This document shows, in pieces, positions 45,190 to 53,591 of a stretch of DNA of 64,000 bases (the stretch's first letter is position 1; the number at the start of each line of letters is the position of its first letter). Made by a program: the position numbers and the translations under genes. The DNA comes from Pseudobdellovibrionaceae bacterium (GTDB lineage Bacteria > Bdellovibrionota > Bdellovibrionia > Bdellovibrionales > UBA1609): NCBI GenBank assembly GCA_023898385.1, contig CP060220.1, positions 3,266,756 through 3,330,755 of the forward strand. Reading direction: 5' to 3'. Under the pieces are notes generated by a model. That model saw only the letters and a list, made by a program, of their open reading frames with translations, ran no database searches and was not told where the DNA came from.

Positions 45190-45960
45190 ATGGCCCTTGT
45201 CGATTACTTGCCCAATACTGCAAACGCCTTTGACCACATCCAGGCTGCTTCGATCACTTACCGCATCGCTTTGGGCAAGAACAAGGGGCAAAAAGCACTG
45301 AGCTTACAAACAGTACCCACCCGAGGAGAGAAGCAAAAGCCCTTTCTTGCCAAACACTCGGGCTTTAGCCTGCATGCCGGTGTGGCCAGCAAGGCCTGTA
45401 AGAGAAAAAAACTAGAGCGGATTTGCCGCTACATTTCAAGACCGAGTCTTAGTGAAGAGCGCCTTAGTCTAAACGCCAATGGGCAAGTGGTGTACAAGCT
45501 AAAGAATGCCTATGACAACGGAACGACTCACATCGTACTCGAGCCACTGGACTTACTGGCACGGCTGGCCTCACTAGTGCCAAGACCGCGGGTGAATTTA
45601 ACAAGATTTTTTGGTGTGTTTGCTCCTCACTTCAAACACTGCAAACTCGTGGTGCCGAAAGTAGAAAAAAACAAAGAATACGATGATGGGAAAACTCTTA
45701 CCCTAGCCGAACGGTCTTCTCGAATGACCTGGGCTCAGAGGCTTAAACGGGTGTTCAACATCGATATGGAGACCTGCCCAGAGTGTTCAGGCAAGGTCAA
45801 AGTGAAAGCCAGCATCGAAGATCCCCAGGTCATCAAAAAGATACTGAGCCACTTGGGTTTAGAGAGTCGGGCGCCAATGCCTTGGCCGGCGCGGGGGCCG
45901 CCAGCCAACTTAGCGGCCAATGCCCCCTTCATCCAAATGTTCCCTAATGATGAGTTCTAG
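45190..45960 (+). pseudogene. IS91/ISCR-like (Y2 HUH) transposase, C-terminal part
   Basis: 256 codons. The sequence 'GVASKACKRKKLERICRYIS', 'RPSLSEERLSLNANGQVVYK', 'DLLARLASLVPRPRVNLTRF', 'CPECSGKVKV' and the tail match the C-terminal two-thirds of IS91/IS801-family transposases, including the zinc-finger-like CPEC. The N-terminal part with the first HUH region and the two catalytic tyrosines is absent or scrambled, so the element is probably inactive. Its right end (to ~46163) is conserved. Confidence 0.82.
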
Positions 45961-46077
45961 AAAAAAGAACTAGTGGATAGGTTCGTCCAAAACCAGCTTC
46001 CAAGTACACAGGCAAGCTCAAAAAACAGCCAAAGACACAATCTTAAGGATTAAACCCAAAAATAGAGGCCGGAAAAG

Positions 46078-46163
46078 GCAAAAATCTGCGTCAAACGAGG
46101 AGGGTCTTATGGGAGTGATAGAGGGCGACTACAGAAAATAGGTGCATTATTCTACTTATACTC
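46078..46163 (+). repeat. IS91-like right-end sequence, copy 1
   Basis: The stretch from GGCAAAAATCTGCGTC to AATAGGTGCATTATTC and TTATACTC reappears inverted at 62286-62373. It presumably represents a terminal (ter/ori-type) sequence of the IS91-like element. Confidence 0.6.
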
Positions 46164-46205
46164 TTAGGTAGGCGCTGAGATATTATTGGGAGAAAATCTT
46201 AAATT

Positions 46206-47672
46206 ATGGCAACCCCGACTTTCAGTTTTTGTAACACCGACGTAAAGCTACCTGAGCGATTCTACGCTCATGGATCACCGGACAAAGCCTCTGACCCAAA
46301 GCTCATCACCTATAACAAACCACTGGCTAAAGAATTAGGCCTCAGCCTAGATTCAGTAGGGGAGCAACAGTTGGCTGAGGTATTTTCCGGCAACCAACTT
46401 CCCGAGGGTGCTGAGCCCATTGCCCAAGCTTATGCGGGCCACCAATTTGCCCATTTTGTACCCCAACTTGGAGATGGGAGAGCCCTACTCATAGGTGAAC
46501 TCTTGGACTCAAATGGAAAGCCCTGGGATATCCAATTGAAAGGGTCAGGGAAGACTCCCCTTTCTCGGCGTGGCGATGGCAAATCAAGTCTTGGACCTGT
46601 ACTACGAGAATACATAGTTAGCGAAGCCATGTATTATTTGGGCGTTCCTACCACCCGAGCTCTGGCGGCCATAACTACAGGGGACCAAGTCTACCGTGAA
46701 ACAGCTCTTCCGGGAGCCGTTTTTACCCGAGTGGCACCGAGCCATATACGCGTTGGGACCTTTCAATATTTCGCCCACAGGGATGACCGCGATGGCCTTA
46801 AGCGCCTGTTAAACTACGCTGTTAATCGCCACTATCCAGAAATTGCTGAGGCTTCGAACCTAGCCCTGGCCTTTTTAAACAAGGTCATCACGGCCCAAGC
46901 GTCGCTCGTGGCAAAGTGGCTTGAGCTGGGATTTATCCATGGCGTAATGAACACTGACAACACCGCAGTGGGTGGCTTCACCATTGATTACGGCCCCTGT
47001 GCGTTTATGGACGAGTTTGATCCAGGAAAAGTTTTTAGCTCTATTGATCGTCAGGGGCGATATGCCTACAACAACCAACCGGCCATAGCCCATTGGAACT
47101 TAGCGCGACTGGCTGACAGCTTGGTGCCGCTAGTTGACCCCCTGGAAAGTAAAGCCATTGATTTGTTAGAAACCGAATTAGCTACGTTTACCGGTCAATT
47201 TGAGAGCCAGTGGTCAATGAAAATGCGCAGAAAATTGGGCTTAGTCACTGAAGAAGAAAAAGATATTGAGCTAATTCAGCTTTGGTTTGAGTACCTTCAG
47301 CTAGAGTCCCAAGACTACACCCTAAGCTTTCGTCATTTGGCTGACCTGATTCATAGTAAGACTTCGACCTATGGTTTTGCAGAAACGACCCAACTAAGTC
47401 ACTTTTTAGATTTATGGAATTCGCGCCTAGATCGGCAAGGAGTCTCCTTGGAGGAGGTAAAAAAGCAAATGAATAAAACCAACCCACTTTTTATACCAAG
47501 AAACCACCAAGTTGAACGAGCCATTCAACAGGGTCTTAAAGGTGACTACTCTATTTTTTTCGAACTCAATAAGGTTCTGGAAAACCCCTTTGACCAACAG
47601 CCTGACAAAAAAGACTATGCCGGGCCGCCTCAGCCCCATGAGGAAGTGACACAAACATTTTGTGGTACCTGA
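46206..47672 (+). CDS. selO: Protein adenylyltransferase SelO (YdiU/UPF0061)
   Basis: 488 aa, the usual length. It is a pseudokinase-fold enzyme that transfers AMP from ATP to Ser/Thr/Tyr of target proteins in redox homeostasis. Family hallmarks: 'YAGHQFAHFVPQLGDGRA', 'QLKGSGKTPLSRRGDG', 'SEAMYYLGVPTTRAL', the catalytic-loop-like 'HGVMNTDNTAVGGFTIDYGP' and 'NQPAIAHWNLARLA'. The C-terminus is 'TFCGT', with a cysteine near the position of the selenocysteine of eukaryotic homologues. It is monocistronic between IS91 debris and a repeat fragment; ATG at 46206. Confidence 0.95.
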   Translation: MATPTFSFCNTDVKLPERFYAHGSPDKASDPKLITYNKPLAKELGLSLDSVGEQQLAEVFSGNQLPEGAEPIAQAYAGHQFAHFVPQLGDGRALLIGELLDSNGKPWDIQLKGSGKTPLSRRGDGKSSLGPVLREYIVSEAMYYLGVPTTRALAAITTGDQVYRETALPGAVFTRVAPSHIRVGTFQYFAHRDDRDGLKRLLNYAVNRHYPEIAEASNLALAFLNKVITAQASLVAKWLELGFIHGVMNTDNTAVGGFTIDYGPCAFMDEFDPGKVFSSIDRQGRYAYNNQPAIAHWNLARLADSLVPLVDPLESKAIDLLETELATFTGQFESQWSMKMRRKLGLVTEEEKDIELIQLWFEYLQLESQDYTLSFRHLADLIHSKTSTYGFAETTQLSHFLDLWNSRLDRQGVSLEEVKKQMNKTNPLFIPRNHQVERAIQQGLKGDYSIFFELNKVLENPFDQQPDKKDYAGPPQPHEEVTQTFCGT

Positions 47673-47724
47673 GGGCCACTCGGCTCACGCCTTGGTGCCT
47701 TTGGACGAGCTAAGTATGGGGTCG

Positions 47725-47838
47725 TGTTGTGTGATATAAGATTGACTGCCAAAACTGGGGTTGAATAGAAAAAAGGCCAGAATTAGAGCCTCAAAGGATC
47801 TCTTTGTTTGAAACGCAGGTCGAGCGAGTAAATTTCTA
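47725..47838 (+). mobile_element. MITE-like element, partial copy D (right end only)
   Basis: 114 bp from TGTTGTGTGATA to the terminal repeat GCGAGTAAATTTCTA, near-identical to the right ends of copies B and C. The left ~350 bp are missing. Confidence 0.75.
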
Positions 47839-47936
47839 TTTGAGGCAGTCGTAATTCTGGTTCGGGTAAGTCCCAGCTCTATAGGTTGAATTGCCATAAA
47901 GCGGCCATAAGACCTATGTTTTTGGCCTTGACGAAG

Positions 47937-47963
47937 CTCCATAATTCATCGACAATTATGGAG
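47937..47963. promoter_or_regulatory. 10-bp perfect inverted repeat next to the ATPase start
   Basis: CTCCATAATT and AATTATGGAG are separated by 7 bp and end one base before the ATG at 47965. It could be an autoregulatory operator, or an mRNA hairpin that buries the start region. Confidence 0.5.
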
Positions 47964-47964
47964 T

Positions 47965-49131
47965 ATGGTCCGCAGGCTTCTAAGTCCCTCAAAAAACTCG
48001 AGTTTTTTTCTCTTCGGCGCAAGGGGGACGGGAAAATCCACCTTTATTGAACAGCAATGGTTGCCCACCTTGAAGTCAGGTCGCTGCCTCCAATATGACC
48101 TACTAGACGACGATGTAGAGGAGCGTCTGGCGAGATCTCCAAACAAGCTAGTGCAGGATATTGAGGCTTGTGACACTTTGCCAGAATGGGTCGTTATCGA
48201 CGAAGTCCAAAAGGTGCCGCGGCTCCTTGATGTGGTTCAATCGGTGATTGTGAAAAAGAAAATTAAGTTTTTGTTGTCAGGATCTAGTGCTCGAAAGCTC
48301 AAAAAAGAAGGAGCCAACCTACTTGCCGGACGAGCTTTTGACTATCGCTTGTACCCATTTAGTTTTGTTGAGTTAGCTGACAGCTTTAATGCCGACCACA
48401 CTTTGAATTTTGGGGCGCTTCCCTCCGTGTTTAACTTTAGTGATTCGAAAGAGAAATCGAAATACCTTGCTAGTTATGTGAGAAACTATGTGCGCCTTGA
48501 AGTACAAATGGAGCAATTACTGCGAAAGCTGGATCCCTTTCGGAGTTTCCTTGAAGTCGCCGCGCAAATGAACGGTAAAATGTTGAATTTCTCAAAAATT
48601 GCAAAAGGGGTCGGCGTCGACACGAAGACTGTTCAAAACTACTATTCAATACTCGAAGACACTTACCTGGGATTTGTTTTGCCGGCCTACCATACATCCG
48701 TGCGAAAAAGCCAACTTGTTACACCGCGCTTTTATTTTTTTGATATCGGAGTAAAAAGAACTCTAGATAATTCGATTCACTCACCTGTGGTCCAAGGTAC
48801 CTCATTTTACGGTGAAACTTTCGAACACATGGTGGTTTTGGAGTTTTTGAAGCTCAATTCATACCTGGAGCGAGGTTACCGACTTTCCTTTTTTGCGACA
48901 AAAGAGGGTGCGGAGATGGACCTGCTTCTGAGCCGAGGGCGTGAACTTATTCTAATTGAGATTAAGTCCGCTGCTCGTATCGATGAAACCGAAGTCAAAA
49001 AAATGCTCCCTTTAATGCGCGAAACTAAAGCGAAAGCCTATTATCTATCTCAAGATCCAAATATTGAAAAAATCGATGGCGTCATGTGCATGCCATGGAT
49101 GGAGGGGATTAAAAGGATCTTAGCTGTTTAG
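47965..49131 (+). CDS. AAA_14 / DUF4143 ATPase
   Basis: 388 aa. N-terminal AAA domain with Walker A 'GARGTGKSTF' and Walker B 'WVVIDEVQKVP', sensor 'LLSGSSARKLKK' and 'LLAGRAFDYRLYPFSF'. The C-terminal DUF4143 part includes a winged-helix-like 'KIAKGVGVDTKTVQNYYSIL' and a nuclease-like fold end 'GAEMDLLLSRG ... LILIEIKS', a PD-(D/E)xK-type pattern (E-x-D ... E-x-K). The family is abundant in bacteria and archaea with poorly known function, often horizontally transferred and suspected in defence or toxin-antitoxin roles. Here it lies between copies D and C of the 464-bp element. Confidence 0.82.
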   Translation: MVRRLLSPSKNSSFFLFGARGTGKSTFIEQQWLPTLKSGRCLQYDLLDDDVEERLARSPNKLVQDIEACDTLPEWVVIDEVQKVPRLLDVVQSVIVKKKIKFLLSGSSARKLKKEGANLLAGRAFDYRLYPFSFVELADSFNADHTLNFGALPSVFNFSDSKEKSKYLASYVRNYVRLEVQMEQLLRKLDPFRSFLEVAAQMNGKMLNFSKIAKGVGVDTKTVQNYYSILEDTYLGFVLPAYHTSVRKSQLVTPRFYFFDIGVKRTLDNSIHSPVVQGTSFYGETFEHMVVLEFLKLNSYLERGYRLSFFATKEGAEMDLLLSRGRELILIEIKSAARIDETEVKKMLPLMRETKAKAYYLSQDPNIEKIDGVMCMPWMEGIKRILAV

Positions 49132-49253
49132 ATGCTTCTGTCTTCTAACACGGAGTTCATTGGTTTCAATAGCTGCGGGCAACCATAACTGGTGTCAGGC
49201 CAGTGACGCGATATCAGCATTTACCCATATACAAATTAGTTGTTAGTTGTATT

Positions 49254-49723
49254 TAGAAATTTACTCGCTGAAATTGCCAAACCCTAGGTTGCCATGAGCT
49301 ACTTCGGCCCGACTTATCTGATGCGGGACTTAACACTTTTGCTCTTGGTTTTTTATCATAGCAGCAGCTCTCAACTCTGCTGGCGGGAGCGTTCAGCTAG
49401 GGACTTCTGGGACACGGCATGCGAAGCTGTACAGCTGCAGCATGTGGCCGTCCTTCGTTTCAAACCCTAGTGCTCGTTAATATACGTCTCAAGTCCTTGA
49501 AATCTACCGATGGCCCTGAGGCTCGCCGACTCTCGTGCTCAAGAGGGCACTTTCTCCATTCTTAATTCAGCACCGCTTTATTTCACTGTCTCCCGAAGGC
49601 ACCTTAGCATGTTGTGTGCTATTAGATTGACTGCCAAAACTAGGGCTGAATAGAAAAAAGGCCAGAATTAGAGCCTCAAAGAATCTCTTTGTTTGAAACG
49701 CAGGTCGAGCGAGTAAATTTCTA
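49254..49723 (+). mobile_element. MITE-like element, copy C (full length, 470 bp)
   Basis: Terminal inverted repeats TAGAAATTTACTCGC at 49254-49268 and complement at 49709-49723. Same orientation as copy B, with a few small insertions (an extra TTT and CAG near 49350). No gene. It forms most of the 709-bp gap between the DUF4143 ATPase and the lipoprotein gene. Confidence 0.8.
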
Positions 49724-49840
49724 TGCCAAGCGGGAGTATACCTATTCTGTCCGCGTGCTCTTGAGATCTTAAAAGGGTGCCGATAGTGTCGAGGGCATGT
49801 TTTTCAAATAAAAAGTAGCTGTGAGGCAAATGAAGATCAT

Positions 49841-50587
49841 TCAGGTCTTTGCGGCCAGAAAAAAATTTTGTGGAGAATCCTTTTTGTTCTGCCAGCCGTA
49901 GTAACTAGTATCTAGGTTCGGCCCGAGGAGAATATTTTTATTGTAGCCAATTTCCTTCATGGATTTAGGGGTTATGTCGCTCTCACAAACACCGATTTGA
50001 ATGTGTTTTTCATTGTAGTTTGAGAGGCTGGTGCGCTCTTTTTGAACTTGTTGCGCATCAAGAGCCTCGTAGGTTTTTTCAAAAATGACTTCGCTATAAC
50101 GGTTGAAAATCGTTACGCGAGTAGGCAGGCCCAGTGGATTTCTTTCAATGTGAATGTAAAGGGAAACTTGGTCGCCCAGCAAAAAAAGAGAGCCTTTAAT
50201 AGCGCCATTCGCATCGAAAATCACGAGGTCTCTTCGGTACTGTTCATTGCCCAAAGCATAGGTCATGACTTGTACGGTTTGCCCATTGAGTTGGTAGACA
50301 GGCGACCTTTGAAGGCAGCTGTCTTGGCAGCCCGCTTCTGTTTTAGATTTAGTGGTTGCCACAGAATTTAGATTCAAATCTTTATAGATATTATAAAGGG
50401 TCCGGCCATCCTCGGGCAGTTTATGGGTGTTTTCCATTGAGTTTTTTTGATTTTTACGAAAAATAAAATCATCAAAATCAGAGACATTTGCGAAGTATTT
50501 TGGCGCGGGGTAAAAATTTAGATAATCAACCGTTACAGGGGGTAGGTGGTAAGGTTTTAAGATAGCTATGCCAGCCTCTCGGTACAA
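49841..50587 (-). CDS. Secreted protein, probable C-terminal part of a frame-split lipoprotein
   Basis: 248 codons from a TTG at 50587, but the frame is open further upstream, past the stop of the preceding gene, to a TAA at the A8 tract (~50698). The upstream codons read 'DFARWADQNTNSLANLFFCQ', then 'SPSQFGENYIIGGQLYREAG', natural-looking protein without any start codon. Deleting one A from the A8 run joins it in frame to the lipoprotein encoded upstream (50646-51092). The single gene would then give a ~415-residue lipoprotein. I do not recognise a domain; there is a Cys pair 'GCQDSC'. Confidence 0.65.
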   Translation of the reverse strand: MYREAGIAILKPYHLPPVTVDYLNFYPAPKYFANVSDFDDFIFRKNQKNSMENTHKLPEDGRTLYNIYKDLNLNSVATTKSKTEAGCQDSCLQRSPVYQLNGQTVQVMTYALGNEQYRRDLVIFDANGAIKGSLFLLGDQVSLYIHIERNPLGLPTRVTIFNRYSEVIFEKTYEALDAQQVQKERTSLSNYNEKHIQIGVCESDITPKSMKEIGYNKNILLGPNLDTSYYGWQNKKDSPQNFFLAAKT

Positions 50588-50645
50588 CTGGCCTCCAATG
50601 ATGTAGTTTTCTCCGAATTGACTGGGAGACTGGCAAAAGAAAAGA

Positions 50646-51092
50646 TTAGCTAAAGAATTTGTATTTTGGTCGGCCCACCTTGCGAAATCTTTTTTTTAGT
50701 TGTTTGTTTTCCGATCCGAAGATGATCTGTAGGGGAGAACTTAAGAGTTCATCGTTATCGTGGTTTTGATTTTCAAAAATCAAGCAGGATTCAAATAGTT
50801 CAGATGAGGGGTGGTTTAGGGCCTGCTCAAAGCCGTTTTTGTTAAGCAAACAAGTGTTTTGCTTGTAGATGTTTATGCATAGTTCTGTTTCGCCAATTTG
50901 ACCTGGAGTAGTGTCATTTGGGCATTGATGGGTTTTCTGGTCGGGCTTACAGACTTGCTCCTTTCTTTCGATATCATAGTGGCACTCGCCGCGTGCGTAA
51001 TTCTCGGGTTGAGTTGTGGCGCAGAGCTCTTTGTTGCACGCGGTAATCATGAGAGTAGTTAAAGTTAAGAGTGCACATTTGACTAGTTTCAT
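50646..51092 (-). CDS. Cys-rich lipoprotein, N-terminal part of a frame-split gene
   Basis: About 148 aa from the ATG at 51092, with GGAG upstream. Lipobox 'LMITAC' (Cys ~19) followed by a cysteine-rich region (about nine Cys) that probably forms disulfides in the periplasm or on the surface. The last ~15 residues (after LKK) are read beyond an A8 homopolymer at 50690-50697 and end at 50646. One A fewer continues the frame into the 248-codon downstream segment. No family recognised. It is downstream of the HINT-domain gene on the same strand. Confidence 0.65.
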   Translation of the reverse strand: MKLVKCALLTLTTLMITACNKELCATTQPENYARGECHYDIERKEQVCKPDQKTHQCPNDTTPGQIGETELCINIYKQNTCLLNKNGFEQALNHPSSELFESCLIFENQNHDNDELLSSPLQIIFGSENKQLKKRFRKVGRPKYKFFS

Positions 51093-51144
51093 TTCGTTCT
51101 CCAAATCAAATAATGGGAAGAGGCGATCTCCTCCCATTAAAAAG

Positions 51145-52032
51145 TTATTCGACAAGGGAGGTGGGGATCACGTTGCCTGCACGTAGGGCGACGCGATTGA
51201 TTTCTTTAGCTCCCGCATTTTGATAGTGAACGGAGCCGTTTAAAAAACCTTGAGCCACTACGATGTTATTGTTGGTTTCAGTGTCATTCATTTCCACGTT
51301 GTAAACCTTGCCGTCATAGGCGATTTTTTCGATCGATTGGATGGCATCAAATTCACCGTCTTCACGAACAAGCGCTTCGCCGACTTTAAGGTCTTTGGCT
51401 TTTCGCATAACTCCTTCTGAATCCACAAGAGGGTGGTTTAGAGTTACTTTTAGTTCGCCGCCGGTGAGAGTCGTGATTCTTAAAATGTGCTGTTCATATT
51501 CTTTAATATCCACAGTGTAGGACTTCAGCTGAGACACTTGGTAATCCAAGTTATCAAGACTGGCTACTGGGCTAAGTGTGACGATATCTTGTCTGCTTGA
51601 TTGCTGGGCTTGACGAATGGCATGGGGCCCATCAGAAAATAAGATCATTTGGTCGGGGGTGTAGCAGCCAGCCGCACAGAATCCTAAAAATCCATATTTT
51701 TGCGCATCAGTACATGGCGCATCTTCTGTCACTGGTGCTTGCCAGACTTTGGTGACTTTGCCATTTTCATCCACTTCGCCAAAAACGGGGTAGCCTTCAA
51801 GGTGGTTTCCACTTTGGGCATCGATAAGTATCGCCGCTTTATCTGGCATTGAGCCCCGTAGATAAGGGTAACATTTAAAGGCCCATTTCACTCGCTCACG
51901 CGCAGTGGGTTGGTCCAAAGTATCCGCATTTTTTACATCTTGGCAGCGACCGCTAGTTGTGGCTCCCGCAAAAGCTAGGTTATGGCCTATTGCCAAACTG
52001 AGCACCACGCCTATCATTTTTGTTTTTGTCAT
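51145..52032 (-). CDS. Secreted HINT-domain (intein/hedgehog-type) protein
   Basis: 295 aa with a Sec signal peptide (cleaved after ~NLAFA) and CCGGAGG before the ATG. An N-terminal ~115-residue Cys-containing region precedes a HINT domain. The domain starts at 'AAGCYTPDQMILFSDG' (splice-junction Cys), has block B-like 'ILRITTLTGGELKVTLNHPL' (TxxH-like) and 'DLKVGEALVREDG', and ends with 'VYNVEMND ... NNNIVVAQGFLNGSVHYQN'. HINT domains perform self-cleavage or ligation, so the protein may process itself after export. It lacks an endonuclease insert. It is followed by the split lipoprotein gene, possibly a functional pair. Confidence 0.8.
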   Translation of the reverse strand: MTKTKMIGVVLSLAIGHNLAFAGATTSGRCQDVKNADTLDQPTARERVKWAFKCYPYLRGSMPDKAAILIDAQSGNHLEGYPVFGEVDENGKVTKVWQAPVTEDAPCTDAQKYGFLGFCAAGCYTPDQMILFSDGPHAIRQAQQSSRQDIVTLSPVASLDNLDYQVSQLKSYTVDIKEYEQHILRITTLTGGELKVTLNHPLVDSEGVMRKAKDLKVGEALVREDGEFDAIQSIEKIAYDGKVYNVEMNDTETNNNIVVAQGFLNGSVHYQNAGAKEINRVALRAGNVIPTSLVE

Positions 52033-52531
52033 CTCATCCTCCGGTTCATTTGGATTTATTCAACTTAAAAATCTGAACAATTGTTTCACTGGGGCCTATG
52101 AGCAAGGTCCGGTCCAGTTTTCGTGTGGGGGCCAGAGAAGCGGTTAAGTCTTTATAAAGGCAAAGGGATTTGAAAATGTCCGTATTTGGTCCGGGGTATG
52201 AATCTCGGACGATTTCCGGTGTTTTAGAAATTTAATTCCCAAAAATTAGAACGGGGCCAACCGCCTATGTGTCCGGTACGGACCTTTGAATGAACGACCC
52301 GACACATGGGTGGCAGGATTCGAACCTACGACCCTCGGGTCCCAAACCAGATGAGCAGAGATATTTAATGTTCATTTTTTTCTGTATTATGTAATTTCAA
52401 TGGGTTAAAAGACATTAACCATCAAAAAGTAATAGTTTTTGTAAGTTATCTTGAAAAACATTAGATTTAATATACACTTATATAATTTCAATTACTTACA
52501 GGATATTAACTTCTAAAAAGGTAGTATTTTT
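52033..52531. other. Divergent intergenic region with tRNA-like remnant
   Basis: 499 bp between the HINT gene and the RelA/SpoT-domain gene. It contains several GGTCCGG/GTCCGG motifs (52110-52290), including a GTCCG-GTA-CGGAC hairpin near 52271, the tRNA-Pro-like remnant at 52309-52360, and then AT-rich DNA upstream of the GTG at 52532. No gene seen. Confidence 0.5.
52309..52360 (-). pseudogene. tRNA-Pro 3'-half remnant
   Basis: The minus strand reads CATCTGGTTTGGGACC (anticodon TGG in its loop), GAGGGTCGTAGGTTCG and AATCCTGCCACCC: anticodon arm, variable loop, T-arm and the start of the acceptor strand of a tRNA-Pro. The D-arm and 5' acceptor strand are absent, as is a normal acceptor end/CCA. 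It is therefore a remnant, of the kind left at att sites of integrated elements. Confidence 0.7.
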
Positions 52532-53578
52532 GTGAATCCAGTTCGCATTCGCTTCAGTAAAAGTAGAATTGATAAAGCTGGCGAAATATTGAAAAGTAAA
52601 AAAGAGATAAACAAACAAAGTTTAAATGAATCTTTTGAAGTGCTATCTAATTGGCGGGCTTACCATGTCGCCTCATTAGAAGCCTCGGCAAAAATATTGC
52701 GTGCAAGGGCAAAAAAAATCAGTAAGCATGGTAATGCTATTGTTGCACAGAGATTAAAACGGACACCCTCAATTTTACTCAAATTAAAAACACATAAGTC
52801 GATGAGACTATCTGCCATGCAGGATATAGGTGGTTTAAGAGTAGTCTTCGATACAATAGCTGAAGTTTATGAATTGGTGGAGTTATATAGGTTTTCAAAA
52901 ACAAGACAGACTTTGTTTTCGATGAATGATTATATAGAGAGGCCCAAGGATGATGGATATAGAAGTGTGCATCTTGTTTACAAAATGGATAAGTCACCAA
53001 GCTTGTTTTTAGAAATACAAGTTCGTTCACATCTCCAACATATATGGGCAACAGGGGTAGAAGTATTTGGTACACTACAAAGTACTTCTTTTAAATCGGG
53101 GTATGGTGATAAGAAATGGTTGGAGCTTTTCGCTCTGCTTAGCTCTGTTTTTGCCATCAAAGAGGGTACACCTGTGCTTAAAAAACATAAGAGCTTTTCA
53201 AAGGCTAAGCTTTTAAAGCAAACAAAAGAACTGATTCAAAAACTTAGGGCTATCGAGCAATTAAATATATACACAGAAATATATACCGCTGAGGAATTGA
53301 GAGTCACAAAAGGTCGACGAGGCAATTATGGCTTGGTATTGCTGGATTCAATAGAAAATAAAACTACAGTAACAACCTTCGCAGCAAATGAGATTGAGGC
53401 AGCAGAGGCAGCGTATTTAGAGTTAGAGAAGAAATACTATAAGAATAAAGATATGAATGTTGTTCTTGTAAATGCAGGTGATATTAAGAAACTTGAGATT
53501 AGTTACCCTAATTACTTCATGGATACCAAAACGTTAGTGAGAAACTTGTCGTTGATTATGGTTGATGGTTTTCTTTAA
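52532..53578 (+). CDS. RelA/SpoT-domain nucleotide pyrophosphokinase (ToxSAS-like candidate)
   Basis: 348 aa with a GTG start (AAAGGTAG upstream). Residues ~55-200 are a RelA/SpoT synthetase domain: 'MQDIGGLRVVFDTIAEVYEL', 'DYIERPKDDGYRSVHLVY' and 'EIQVRSHLQHIWA', the catalytic and ribose-phosphate binding motifs. There is no HD hydrolase, TGS or ACT domain, so it is not a housekeeping Rel. A ~140-aa C-terminal extension of unknown fold follows. Single-domain synthetases with extra C-terminal segments next to mobile DNA include ToxSAS/CapRel-type toxins that pyrophosphorylate tRNA or nucleotides and defend against phage. No separate antitoxin gene is visible, so a fused one is possible. It is flanked by a tRNA remnant and a group II intron. 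Confidence 0.8.
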   Translation: MNPVRIRFSKSRIDKAGEILKSKKEINKQSLNESFEVLSNWRAYHVASLEASAKILRARAKKISKHGNAIVAQRLKRTPSILLKLKTHKSMRLSAMQDIGGLRVVFDTIAEVYELVELYRFSKTRQTLFSMNDYIERPKDDGYRSVHLVYKMDKSPSLFLEIQVRSHLQHIWATGVEVFGTLQSTSFKSGYGDKKWLELFALLSSVFAIKEGTPVLKKHKSFSKAKLLKQTKELIQKLRAIEQLNIYTEIYTAEELRVTKGRRGNYGLVLLDSIENKTTVTTFAANEIEAAEAAYLELEKKYYKNKDMNVVLVNAGDIKKLEISYPNYFMDTKTLVRNLSLIMVDGFL

Positions 53579-53591
53579 CGACGGCGGTCGT
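53578..53591 (+). terminator. Hairpin just after the RelA/SpoT-domain gene
   Basis: ACGAC-GGCG-GTCGT stem-loop overlaps the stop codon region. There is no U tract after it, so terminator function is uncertain; it also marks the boundary with the group II intron 3' end. Confidence 0.35.

Noticed and set aside
44902..45291. 129-codon minus-strand frame
   Set aside because: It spans the junction between the 231-bp repeat and IS91-like DNA, so it is a chance open frame.
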